DNA of 32,426 nucleotides from Parabacteroides sp. (GTDB lineage Bacteria > Bacteroidota > Bacteroidia > Bacteroidales > Tannerellaceae). Below are positions 7,903 through 16,047 of the stretch, piece after piece. The position numbers and the translations under genes were made by a program. The notes beneath the pieces are model-generated. The model was not told where the DNA came from, did not search any database, and saw only the letters and a list, made by a program, of their open reading frames with translations. Positions within the stretch are counted from its first letter, which is position 1. The number at the start of each line of letters is the position of its first letter. Where the stretch lies: positions 1-32,426 of the forward strand of contig JAHHQS010000029.1 of NCBI GenBank assembly GCA_020026285.1. Reading direction: 5' to 3'.

Positions 7903-9120
7903 TCAGTCCTTGCTGACACTCGATTTTATACTTTTCTTTATTTGATGACGATAAACCAGACAAGCTGCTATGAAATAGGCACCTGCCTGAATCCATAATG
8001 TATGATATTCATGAGCTACATCATACAGACCTGCTCCCGTTGTATTGATTCGGACAAAACCTTGAACTCCCGGAGTTGATGGTATGAGATATCCTAAAGC
8101 TTTCCAAAATGGAGAGATGGAATACATCGGCCATGAAATACCCGAAAGAAATACAAAGATTACAGATGTAAACACAAATAAGATCATCGGTTCTTCTCGG
8201 TTCGAAACCAATCCTGAAAGAGTCATCGAGAAGAATATACAAGCAAACAGGAATGGAAGAATGAATAATATCAAATTAACAGGCAGACCTATTTGAGGAA
8301 AAGAGAATAGTCGTGGTATTATAACCAAAACCCATGCACAGACTACGACATACAATAAAAGATATGCCATACTCTTTCCTAAAACGATACGTAACGTACC
8401 ATGATGATGTTCCAATACGGGAACTAAAGAACGGAAACTATTTTTCTCTCGTGCCGTTCCAGCCATCATTCCGATACCTAAAATCAATGTTTGCTGAATA
8501 ACAAGAATCAGGATAGCAGGGACCAAGAAACTGGCAAATCCATTCTGAGGATTATACATCGCAATGGATTCAGACAGAACAGGTTTTACTTTGATAGCCT
8601 GAAGTTCAGCTGTTGATTGTGGATTATTACGGGAAGTCCATTCCCTACCCATTTCTAAAGATACATCAGTTACTGTAATCAGAAAGGCTTTGTAATATAA
8701 CAAAGCACTCATGTCACTGTAAAGAGACACCCTTGTCTGTTTTCCCAAATGCAAATCCTTACTGAAATCAGAAGGTATCGATAATATTCCATATGCTTCC
8801 TTTGAGTCAACCAGTCGTTTTGCTTCTTCCAGATCTCCTACCACCCGAACCACATGAACTTCCGCTGATCCATCCACCCGGCGAATCATTTCACGGCTCA
8901 AAGAAGAATTACTCTGATCAACCACTATCATTTTTGCCTCTCGTACTACTTCATTATTATAAATAAATGAATATAACACCGGATAGACTAATGGTACGAG
9001 GAAGAAAAAAATCATCACCCCCTGATCACGGAACACATTCTTCAATTCATCTTTCCAGATGTAGAATGTATCCTTGAAACCTTCCTTTATAATATAACTT
9101 AATCTATATTCTTTTTTCAT
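7903..9120 (-). CDS. ABC-2 type exporter permease (second of two)
   Basis: The 405-residue inner-membrane protein has the ABC-2 / YbhR-like layout: a cytoplasmic N-terminus, a first membrane helix (about 34-54, MIFFFLVPLVYPVLYSFIY), a large extracytoplasmic domain (about 55-195), and a cluster of about five helices at the C-terminus. It contains no Walker A or signature motif, so it needs a separate ATPase. It follows the other permease by 14 bp and is the last gene of the operon with TolC, fusion protein and permease. The likely job is export of a small hydrophobic compound or drug across both membranes; the substrate is unknown. Confidence 0.8.
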   Translation of the reverse strand: MKKEYRLSYIIKEGFKDTFYIWKDELKNVFRDQGVMIFFFLVPLVYPVLYSFIYNNEVVREAKMIVVDQSNSSLSREMIRRVDGSAEVHVVRVVGDLEEAKRLVDSKEAYGILSIPSDFSKDLHLGKQTRVSLYSDMSALLYYKAFLITVTDVSLEMGREWTSRNNPQSTAELQAIKVKPVLSESIAMYNPQNGFASFLVPAILILVIQQTLILGIGMMAGTAREKNSFRSLVPVLEHHHGTLRIVLGKSMAYLLLYVVVCAWVLVIIPRLFSFPQIGLPVNLILFILPFLFACIFFSMTLSGLVSNREEPMILFVFTSVIFVFLSGISWPMYSISPFWKALGYLIPSTPGVQGFVRINTTGAGLYDVAHEYHTLWIQAGAYFIAACLVYRHQIKKSIKSSVSKD

Positions 9121-9134
9121 CTTAACATACTCTT

Positions 9135-10313
9135 TTATGGAAGATATTTGAATGTCAGCAATGCCCGTTTCAGATTACGGGATATAATAACCGGCAGAAT
9201 CAAAAATCCTACTAACCAAAGATATTCACTCCAGGTATAGAACAAATCTCTTCCGTTTAATGCTTGATCAACATAAATCAAGAAATAATGGCGTAATGGG
9301 AACAAACGTCCGAGAGCCTGCAATGTAGGATCCATAGACAAAAGCGGATAAGAGAATCCAACAATCGAGAATGAAATCATTCCAAACAGACTGGCAAAAC
9401 TTAGCCCCAGTCGTAAAGTTGGAAGAACTCCTATCATAAAAACACCAACAGACTGAGAAGCTATCACCAAAAAGAATACGGCAACCAGCATCGGAAGCCA
9501 TCCACTTTGAAGCGGGAAATAACTAAATCCATACATAACTGCCATCATCAAAAAGCCAATCAGTGTAAAGATTACGGTATGCGGTAATAACTTTCCAAGC
9601 AGACTGACGGTCAATGAGTTCTTTCCCATACCCATCCATTCAACCGATGTTCCATATTTTAATTCAGAACCTATACTAAACACAGTTATGAGAAAAATCA
9701 TCAACTGAAGGATTCCCGGAAGAATCGTATTGTTCAGATAAACGGAATAATTCAACCAAGGATTTCCCACCGCATGAGAATCAATTACAATTGGTTGCAA
9801 CTGAGCCATGATTTCTGCTTCATTCTTTCCATGGGCCTTACCGATCTGTAATCCGACAGCTCCATTTGCCAAAACAGAAATCGTTTTCATATCTCTGAAA
9901 AGTAAGGAGCCTGCTATCAGATAGGCATTATTCGTATAATAAGACAATTTAGGCTGCTTGCCTGTGGCTGCATCTGTTCCGAAATTTTCCGGAATATAAT
10001 AGAAGCCATAGATCTTTCCCCGTTGCATTTCCTCACGTGCTTCAGAAAAAGAATGTGTCAACATAACCACCTTGGTCTGTTCAAAAGCATCCAATTGACG
10101 AATCAGATTTCTCGAATTCGTAGAATTGTCCATATCAACAACCGCCAATGGCAAATTAGTAGGCAGACCTTCGCTCATCAGAGACAGGAAAAAGATAATA
10201 CAAACGACAGGTGCTACAATCATTCCATAAAGCTGAATTGGTTGAGTAACAAGCCGGCTGACTTCCCTGCGAGCAATCTGCCATATCTGATGTAAAGATT
10301 CCACTATAATCAT
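9135..10313 (-). CDS. ABC-2 type exporter permease (first of two)
   Basis: The 392-residue protein shares its architecture with the next gene: one N-terminal membrane helix (about 28-48), an extracytoplasmic domain containing VVDMDNSTNSRNLIRQLDAF, and five or so helices from about residue 205 on. The two permeases are distant paralogues, as in the E. coli YbhS/YbhR pair, and probably form a heterodimer. The start codon lies 2 bp after the fusion-protein stop codon, indicating translational coupling. No ATP-binding protein is encoded in this operon or elsewhere in the window. Confidence 0.8.
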   Translation of the reverse strand: MIIVESLHQIWQIARREVSRLVTQPIQLYGMIVAPVVCIIFFLSLMSEGLPTNLPLAVVDMDNSTNSRNLIRQLDAFEQTKVVMLTHSFSEAREEMQRGKIYGFYYIPENFGTDAATGKQPKLSYYTNNAYLIAGSLLFRDMKTISVLANGAVGLQIGKAHGKNEAEIMAQLQPIVIDSHAVGNPWLNYSVYLNNTILPGILQLMIFLITVFSIGSELKYGTSVEWMGMGKNSLTVSLLGKLLPHTVIFTLIGFLMMAVMYGFSYFPLQSGWLPMLVAVFFLVIASQSVGVFMIGVLPTLRLGLSFASLFGMISFSIVGFSYPLLSMDPTLQALGRLFPLRHYFLIYVDQALNGRDLFYTWSEYLWLVGFLILPVIISRNLKRALLTFKYLP

Positions 10314-10315
10314 GC

Positions 10316-11323
10316 TTATTTTTCAGTATTATACTTCAATATCACTGACATTCCAGGACGTAATCCTTCTACGGGCGTTGTCGGACGAGCACGAACCTCG
10401 AATGTTTTAGAATCATACTGGCCGGAAGCCTTTGTTGCCTTCCATGCTGCATAAGTTCCCATATCTTTCATATAATAAACCTTCAAAGTCACTTCCTGAT
10501 TTCCTAAAGCCGGAACAAAAGCCTTTACTTCCTGTCCGATCTTTATCCCTGAAAGATAATCTTCACGCATACTAAACGAAACCCACATATCTTTCAAATC
10601 AGCAATATTCATAATCGGAGCACCAATTCCGACCAATTCTCCTATCTGAGGAAAACGCTCAACAATTTCGCCGTCAATCGGAGCCACCAAAGCTCCTTCT
10701 TCCAAATAAGATTCCACTTCAGCCAAAGCTCCTTTTGCCTGATTCACCAAAGCTGCAGCTGCTGCCTTGTCTTCCTTGCGAGCACCTTCCTTAGCCATTT
10801 CATACTGTGAACGAGCCGCCTTTTCTGTGGCTATCATTGCTTTGTAATTAGCTTCCACCTCATCTCTTTTCTGCGCTGAAACAACACCTTTATCATATAA
10901 ATTCTGAATACGATCGAAAGACTTCTTGGCGATTGATAAACCAGCCTGAGCCTTTTGCCATAATTCGTATGCTCCTGTCACTTCCTGATCTCTGGCTCCT
11001 TTCAAAGCCTTAGCGTGCTGAGCCTCAGCTGCCGCTTTCAATGCTTCAACCTGTGTAAACTTTGCTTCCACTTCCGGTGTATTCAGAAAGACTAAGGTAT
11101 CACCTGCCTTCACTTTATCTCCTTCGCCAAAACGATAGGACGCTATTCTACCAGGGACCTTACCGGAAACACGAACAACCGTCGCTTCTGCCTGTCCCAT
11201 GATTACTTCTGCAGGAGGAGTCAACAGGAAGAATCCTGCCAAAGCTATCAGTCCAACAGCAACCAGAACAGCAACTAATGCCAAAATCAAATTATTTATT
11301 GAATATTGTTTCTTATCATTCAT
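10316..11323 (-). CDS. HlyD/EmrA-type membrane fusion protein
   Basis: The 335-residue periplasmic adaptor joins the inner-membrane permeases to the TolC-like channel. One N-terminal membrane anchor (about 10-33) is followed by a lipoyl/barrel-sandwich half (VRVSGKVPGRIASYRFGEGD, about 49-68), a long alanine- and glutamate-rich coiled coil (about 75-205), the second lipoyl half (LVAPIDGEIVERFPQIGE) and a beta-barrel domain. It closely follows the YbhG/EmrA plan. It lies between the TolC-like gene (40 bp upstream) and the first permease (2 bp downstream). Confidence 0.88.
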   Translation of the reverse strand: MNDKKQYSINNLILALVAVLVAVGLIALAGFFLLTPPAEVIMGQAEATVVRVSGKVPGRIASYRFGEGDKVKAGDTLVFLNTPEVEAKFTQVEALKAAAEAQHAKALKGARDQEVTGAYELWQKAQAGLSIAKKSFDRIQNLYDKGVVSAQKRDEVEANYKAMIATEKAARSQYEMAKEGARKEDKAAAAALVNQAKGALAEVESYLEEGALVAPIDGEIVERFPQIGELVGIGAPIMNIADLKDMWVSFSMREDYLSGIKIGQEVKAFVPALGNQEVTLKVYYMKDMGTYAAWKATKASGQYDSKTFEVRARPTTPVEGLRPGMSVILKYNTEK

Positions 11324-11363
11324 GACTATCTAATATCTTTAATGTTAAACACCTTTCGTTTGA

Positions 11364-12755
11364 TTATTTGTTTTCCTGTAAATTCTTACCTAAAGCCTTG
11401 TTCAAGTAAACTTCAGCCAGCTTCATTTCAATCTGTGAATCAATTAATGTAGAATGAGCCGAGAACCAGGCTGTCTGAGCCGCCATCAGATTCAATGCAG
11501 GAATTACCCCTTCTTCGAATCCAAAGTTCGCACTACGAAGATTCTCTTCAGCATTCTCCATATTTCGATTGGATGCTACCAATTTCTTGTTCGCTTCATT
11601 CATCTTATAGACAGACTGATTCACTTGTAATTCGATTTTTTCTCTGGCATCTTCGAGTTCCCATTGTTTAATTCGAGATTCGGCCTTTGCAGCTTTTCTT
11701 TTATAACTACCTTCCCACCAGCCTGTAATTGGAACTCGAACCATAAATCCGAAATTAAACATTCCGGCAAAATCATTCTTAAAACCATTGAATACATTCG
11801 GATTGGTTACAAAATAGTTAGCAGAGAAAGCCACTTGTGGCAAAAGATCGGCCAAAACTATACGTTCTTTCTTCTGATATATCTTCGAAACCAGATCCAG
11901 ACTCTTTAACTCATTACGGTTCATGAACGCCATACTCAAATCTGCTGCAGGCTTATTATCTGAAACCGCTACTTTTCCCAACTCTTCATCAGCCAGTTTC
12001 AATGGTTCATTCAAAGGGAGTCCGCAAATCTTGGCTAAAAGCATACGAGAAAGAGCCAATCCATTATCCACCTTGGTCTGAGCCATTTCAGCCTCATTAA
12101 GTTTCACTTTGATTGAAAGTCCGTCTGCTTTGGTAGCCACTCCCTCTTCAATCATGACCGAAATATTTTCGTCCGTTTTACGTAATAAATCCACATACGA
12201 GTCGGCCAGTTTCTTTTTATTCACTAACGAAACCACCTGCCAGTATATTTCATCGGTCTTATACAATAAATCCTGTAACTTCTGATCATTCAGAGAAGTT
12301 GCCAATTCTTTGGCATATTCAGTAATCTGATTGTAAGTGACAATTTTTCCTCCCATAAAAATAGGCTGAACCAAGGCGACATTACCAACCCATACATTTT
12401 GAATATCCAAATGTTGAACTTCATTAACTCCGCCCAAAGCATTCTGAACGAATGGCAATTCAGCTAAACCTCCCAATGATGAAGACAAAGATCCTGCCAA
12501 CTGCTCCATATCCAGCAAATTCAAATTTTTCTGGTTTCTTAAATAAGCACCATTAGCAGAAATCTGAGGAAAATACTTCGTAAAAGCAGCTTTCTTTTCC
12601 AAGTCAGCCACATTTATCTTCTCTGTTGAGATTTTTAGTTCCTTGTTATTTTTAACTGCAAGGTCTCTACACTCCTGTAATGTCAATTTCTTCTGAGCAG
12701 AAACAAAATGCCCCGCCAAAAGGAATAACATTCCACATAAAATAAACTTTTTCAT
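11364..12755 (-). CDS. TolC-family outer-membrane efflux protein
   Basis: The 463-residue protein has a signal peptide (MKKFILCGMLFLLAGHFVSAQ region, cleaved near residue 20), two repeats of the outer-membrane efflux protein (OEP) family with long helices, and the usual start of the mature protein LTLQECRDLAVKNNKEL. It would form the trimeric channel of the tripartite exporter encoded by the next three genes. It is first in the operon, with its own promoter and a perfect palindrome upstream, next to a Crp/Fnr-type regulator gene. Confidence 0.88.
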   Translation of the reverse strand: MKKFILCGMLFLLAGHFVSAQKKLTLQECRDLAVKNNKELKISTEKINVADLEKKAAFTKYFPQISANGAYLRNQKNLNLLDMEQLAGSLSSSLGGLAELPFVQNALGGVNEVQHLDIQNVWVGNVALVQPIFMGGKIVTYNQITEYAKELATSLNDQKLQDLLYKTDEIYWQVVSLVNKKKLADSYVDLLRKTDENISVMIEEGVATKADGLSIKVKLNEAEMAQTKVDNGLALSRMLLAKICGLPLNEPLKLADEELGKVAVSDNKPAADLSMAFMNRNELKSLDLVSKIYQKKERIVLADLLPQVAFSANYFVTNPNVFNGFKNDFAGMFNFGFMVRVPITGWWEGSYKRKAAKAESRIKQWELEDAREKIELQVNQSVYKMNEANKKLVASNRNMENAEENLRSANFGFEEGVIPALNLMAAQTAWFSAHSTLIDSQIEMKLAEVYLNKALGKNLQENK

Positions 12756-12799
12756 TTGAGTAATAGTTTTTTCAATACTTTCTATCAGTTTTCGAAAGG

Positions 12800-12807
12800 C
12801 AAAGGTA
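12800..12807 (-). promoter_or_regulatory. -7 promoter element of the exporter operon
   Basis: TACCTTTG on the minus strand fits TAnnTTTG; the TolC-like start codon is at 12755. No separate -33 element is evident, because the palindrome at 12827-12846 occupies that place. Confidence 0.55.
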
Positions 12808-12826
12808 TAGGTTTTGCAACGAGGGA

Positions 12827-12846
12827 AAATTGAATTAATTCAATTT
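12827..12846. promoter_or_regulatory. Perfect 20-bp palindrome, FNR-like operator candidate
   Basis: The centre is TTGAATTAATTCAA, extended to a perfect 20-bp palindrome. It has the TTGA-N6-TCAA form of FNR-class sites (TTGAT-N4-ATCAA in E. coli). The centre at 12836.5 lies about 41 bp from the expected start site (about 12795), the class II activator position. The gene directly upstream encodes a Crp/Fnr-family protein. Confidence 0.5.
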
Positions 12847-12879
12847 GATTCGTTTCAATACCACCAAATAGTCATATTT

Positions 12880-13503
12880 TTAATCTTCTACAACTGTATT
12901 TTTAGAAAAAGAAAAGATTTTTTTCTTCAGTTTACAGTACCAGGACGTACTGATTCCCATATACAAAGCAATATATTTATCAGGGACACGCAAAATAATC
13001 CATTTATAATGTTCGTACAGATACATTATAAATTCTTCGGCCGTATATGTCTGAAGAACTGCGAACATCATATAGAATTTTGAAATAATCTTCAACATGA
13101 CTGTCTGATAGTAGGAAGCAAAAAAAGGATAACGCAGCGAAAGGTCTTCAATAAATTCTCTCGAAAAACAAAGCAGCTCACTATCTTCAAGAGCCTTTAT
13201 TTCAAAATCGGACGCAGTTTTTGTATAGTATCCAATTTCAGACAGGAACGGGAACTGATAATCAGAAGAGAATCCCGTAACACAATTCTTTCCGGTTTCG
13301 GTAATAAAGATATTTACAAACAAACCTTTGTTTATAAAATAGGCATCCTTACACAATTCTCCAGAACGGAGCAGCAAATCACCTTTTTTTATAGTAATAA
13401 TGCGAGTATGACTTATAAGTTCGTCCACAAAAACAGGATCCTCTGTCAATACATCGGGAAGATCTGCCAGCAAACGTCCAAAAGGCATATCCGCATTATC
13501 CAT
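12880..13503 (-). CDS. Crp/Fnr-family transcription regulator
   Basis: The 207-residue protein has a cyclic-nucleotide-binding-like beta-roll in its N-terminal half (ITIKKGDLLLRSGELCKDAYFINKG split around residues 37-62), a long dimerisation helix (about 125-150) and a C-terminal helix-turn-helix (VPDKYIALYMGISTSWYCKL, recognition helix near GISTSWYCKLKKK). The Arg/Ser pair that binds cAMP in E. coli Crp is not obvious and there is no N-terminal cysteine cluster as in FNR, so the signal is unknown. It lies 9 bp after the coiled-coil membrane protein gene and is probably co-transcribed with it. The exporter operon that follows is its most likely target, by position and by the FNR-like palindrome. 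Confidence 0.8.
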   Translation of the reverse strand: MDNADMPFGRLLADLPDVLTEDPVFVDELISHTRIITIKKGDLLLRSGELCKDAYFINKGLFVNIFITETGKNCVTGFSSDYQFPFLSEIGYYTKTASDFEIKALEDSELLCFSREFIEDLSLRYPFFASYYQTVMLKIISKFYMMFAVLQTYTAEEFIMYLYEHYKWIILRVPDKYIALYMGISTSWYCKLKKKIFSFSKNTVVED

Positions 13504-13512
13504 ATTATAAAT

Positions 13513-14418
13513 TTATTTTTTCAATGTAAACGATTGCTGACCTATTAAGTTTCCATCAGCAAAAATATCTACACGATATGTACCCGGAGAAAGGAATTCT
13601 TCAATATTCCAATACATAGTCACTGGAACTTCTTCTCCTTCGTACTCTATCATTTTCTTCATTGAATAGTTGATATCCTTACCTTCAAAAGTAAATACAT
13701 CTCCACGACTCTTAACCAGAATGTCATCATCCGGTTTCATTATTCGAACATATATTACTTTTTCACCCACAGGTGCAGTCACATTCTTCGCAATCTTAAA
13801 ATTCACAACAAACTGAACAGCTTTCTTGATTGTTCTGGCTTTCTTTCCTCTTGAAGTAACAGCAGTAACAGAAATTCCTGTCGCATCCAATTTACTAGCC
13901 AAAGTAACACGTTCAGTCAGTTCTTCCTTTTCACGTTTCAAGCTGGCTGCTGTCGTTGTTGCTCTACGATACTTCTTGACAGCTTCGTTCTTTTCTACCT
14001 TCAACTGTTCGTTCGCACGATTCAAAGAGTCTATTTGAATAACATAGTTGCGCATAATCTTACGCAATGTAGCCAATTCTTTCTTCAAACGGGAAATTTC
14101 TTTTGCGTTGGTCGATTTTACAGTACGCAACTCTTCCATCAATCTCTGAACCTTTGCCTGTTCTGTTGAAAGTAATGCTACCAAAGAATCATTACTTACG
14201 CTAAATTTATATCCTTCATATTGTAATGACAATTCATTCAAATCATCGGCCATCATTTCCTTTTCCAAATCGAATGACTGTGTCATTTCATCCATTTGTT
14301 TCTGTTGATGGAAAATATAATAAGCCGCACCAACAATGATCAATCCTAAAACAATCAATGCCAGAATCAGCATTGACATTTTATTTATCTCTTTCGTCTC
14401 TTTTTTCTCTGAATCCAT
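13513..14418 (-). CDS. Membrane-anchored coiled-coil protein of unknown function
   Basis: I do not recognise a named family. From the chosen start (MDSEKKETKE) there is a short cytoplasmic tail, one membrane helix (about 15-34, MLILALIVLGLIIVGAAYYIF), then a long coiled coil (about 37-180) rich in Lys, Glu and Leu. The C-terminal domain of about 100 residues is probably beta-rich (KVIYVRIMKPDDDILVKSRG, then PGTYRVDIFADGNLIGQQSF), recalling Ig-like domains of Bacteroidales envelope proteins. Upstream in-frame starts at 14436 (ATG) and 14445 (GTG) exist. The GTG lies at the predicted transcription start and is unlikely; the ATG at 14436 remains possible. The Crp/Fnr gene follows at 9 bp. Confidence 0.7.
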   Translation of the reverse strand: MDSEKKETKEINKMSMLILALIVLGLIIVGAAYYIFHQQKQMDEMTQSFDLEKEMMADDLNELSLQYEGYKFSVSNDSLVALLSTEQAKVQRLMEELRTVKSTNAKEISRLKKELATLRKIMRNYVIQIDSLNRANEQLKVEKNEAVKKYRRATTTAASLKREKEELTERVTLASKLDATGISVTAVTSRGKKARTIKKAVQFVVNFKIAKNVTAPVGEKVIYVRIMKPDDDILVKSRGDVFTFEGKDINYSMKKMIEYEGEEVPVTMYWNIEEFLSPGTYRVDIFADGNLIGQQSFTLKK

Positions 14419-14446
14419 AACTTTATAAGTACCCATAAATAACACA

Positions 14447-14454
14447 CAAAAATA
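14447..14454 (-). promoter_or_regulatory. -7 promoter element of the coiled-coil protein / regulator operon
   Basis: TATTTTTG on the minus strand fits TAnnTTTG and lies about 30 bp upstream of the chosen start codon. No clear -33 element is seen. Confidence 0.45.
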
Positions 14455-14536
14455 CGATGATTTTGTTTATTAAAAAAAAGTAAATTATTATTTATAGATT
14501 TTTAAGACGAAATTCACCTTATTATTGCTATCCGAT

Positions 14537-15703
14537 TCATACTAAATCCCAACCTGAAGGTCTTTGATATATACGTAAACCAAACTCTCCTACCACAGCA
14601 AACAAATGCTCAAAAACTTCAGACTGATACTTTTCGTATGGAATCCAGTCTTTTTCAGAAGAAAAGAAATATAATTCAATAGGCAACCCTTCCGGTCCCG
14701 GTTGAAGCTGACGTACCATCAGTGTCATTTCTGAATTAACAAAGGATTGTTTCCGTAGAAAATCCTCCATATACGAACAGAACACATGCAGATTGACCAC
14801 ATTTTTTTTACAGGCCTCCTGTTCATCAAGCCATCCTTTATTCGAAAAACTTTTTAGTTCCTCATCTGTACAGAATCGAATCGAAAGCATATCTATATTA
14901 ATAGATCTTTTTATCCGACGGCCTGCACTTTCTTCCATACCCCTCCAATTCTGAAAAGAATCGCTCACCAACACATAAGGAGGAAGAGTACTTACCGTGT
15001 TATCCCAATTACGAACTTTCACTGTATTCAATGTCACATCCAAAACATTTCCGTCAATTCCGAATTTAGGCATGCTGATCCAATCCCCCGGACGAAGCAT
15101 ATCATAAGTACTTAGCTGCACACCCGCTACCAATCCCATGATGGTATCTTTAAAAACAACCATCAGAATTGCTGCTGAAGCACCAAGTCCTGTGAGCAAC
15201 TTGCTTGGATCCTTATTTAACAGAATACTAAAAATGATAATCAGTCCAACAGCCAGGACAATCATCCTCAACATCTGAAAGACTCCCAACAAAGGTCTTC
15301 CTTGCAATCGTCCTTTGTGATTCGTCAATTCGTAAGTGGAAGTAATCACGACTTGTACAAAGCGAACAGTTACCGCTACAATATATATCAGAGTAAACAT
15401 CCTCATATACTTCAAAAAGATTGAGGATGGATGAAATGCCAAAGGCAACAAAAGATAAATCAACAAAGGCGGAATCAATCGGGCAAGGCTCTTCAGCACT
15501 TTTTCATCCAATAAATAATTATCCCATGTCATTCTTGTCTTTTGTACAATCTGATGTATAACAGGAATTAATATACGATTACAGAGATAGGAACATAAAA
15601 GGGCTAAAACAAAAATTGAAACCAACGTTACAAACTGAAGAAACTCTCCTTCAACGCCCAATGATGCCAGAAAATTCAACCATTCATTTGATAATTCATT
15701 CAT
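14537..15703 (-). CDS. MscS-family mechanosensitive channel, YbdG-like
   Basis: The 388-residue inner-membrane protein has about five membrane helices: near 20-40, 75-92, 98-118, 140-162 and the pore helix around 165-195. The pore-helix region is glycine/alanine-rich (LTGLGASAAILMVVFKDTI), followed by the MscS beta domain (PGDWISMPKFGIDGNVLDV). The C-terminal region has RRIKRSINIDMLSIRFCTDE, which I associate with the E. coli YbdG (MscM) branch rather than with MscS itself. It would act as an osmotic safety valve or tension sensor. It is transcribed alone; no TAnnTTTG box is seen immediately upstream, but a cluster of four 22-bp repeats lies 147-234 bp before the start. Confidence 0.85.
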   Translation of the reverse strand: MNELSNEWLNFLASLGVEGEFLQFVTLVSIFVLALLCSYLCNRILIPVIHQIVQKTRMTWDNYLLDEKVLKSLARLIPPLLIYLLLPLAFHPSSIFLKYMRMFTLIYIVAVTVRFVQVVITSTYELTNHKGRLQGRPLLGVFQMLRMIVLAVGLIIIFSILLNKDPSKLLTGLGASAAILMVVFKDTIMGLVAGVQLSTYDMLRPGDWISMPKFGIDGNVLDVTLNTVKVRNWDNTVSTLPPYVLVSDSFQNWRGMEESAGRRIKRSINIDMLSIRFCTDEELKSFSNKGWLDEQEACKKNVVNLHVFCSYMEDFLRKQSFVNSEMTLMVRQLQPGPEGLPIELYFFSSEKDWIPYEKYQSEVFEHLFAVVGEFGLRIYQRPSGWDLV

Positions 15704-15849
15704 AATCCGTCTTTATTATATTAAGTGTGCTTTTATTTATTTTTACTATTATATATGTATATAACAACCGAAAGCTCCATAATGGATGAAAAAAAATATT
15801 TTTTTTACTTTCTTAAATTAAATTCATCAAAACTCAAGATGTTTTTATC

Positions 15850-15937
15850 TTTCCACCTTAGTGATTCATCTTTTCCACCAAGGTGGAACAATCTTTCCAC
15901 TATTGTGGTTCACTCTTTCCACAAGGGTGGAAAGATA
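15850..15937. repeat. Four tandem 22-bp repeats, each an inverted repeat
   Basis: TTTCCAC begins at 15850, 15872, 15894 and 15916, exactly 22 bp apart. Each copy reads TTTCCAC-N4-GTG(G) plus a variable tail, so each is itself a dyad (TTCCAC...GTGGAA, clearest in copies 2 and 4). The 4-bp centre differs between copies while the arms are kept. The cluster fills the middle of the 344-bp gap between the glycosidase-like gene and the channel gene. Spacing of about two helical turns suggests a row of operators for one protein; a decayed minisatellite is the alternative. The rest of the gap is AT-rich without a gene. Confidence 0.8.
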
Positions 15938-15990
15938 AAATGTTGGGGGGAATCGAAAAATGACGTTTTTTTTATGAAAAATCATACATA

Positions 15991-16020
15991 AAAAAAGGCC
16001 CCCTTTTTCAAGGAAGCCTT
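15991..16020 (-). terminator. Intrinsic terminator of the glycosidase/esterase gene
   Basis: On the minus strand AAGGCTTCC pairs with GGGGGCCTT (nine pairs, two G-U) around an 8-nt loop and is followed by a run of T. It lies 27 bp after the stop codon at 16048. Confidence 0.75.
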
Positions 16021-16047
16021 CTATAAAATCATAAATTATATATGGAT

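Noticed and set aside
7903..12755. RND-type efflux operon
   Set aside because: The inner-membrane components are two ABC-2-type permeases of about 400 residues, not a single RND pump of about 1000 residues.
15850..15937. The regular repeats as a CRISPR array
   Set aside because: The 22-bp units are directly adjacent with no unique spacers, the arms are dyads, and no cas gene is near.
15725..15991. An 88-codon plus-strand frame across the 22-bp repeats
   Set aside because: It has odd composition, no promoter or ribosome site, and is created by the repeat and AT-rich DNA; no family resemblance.
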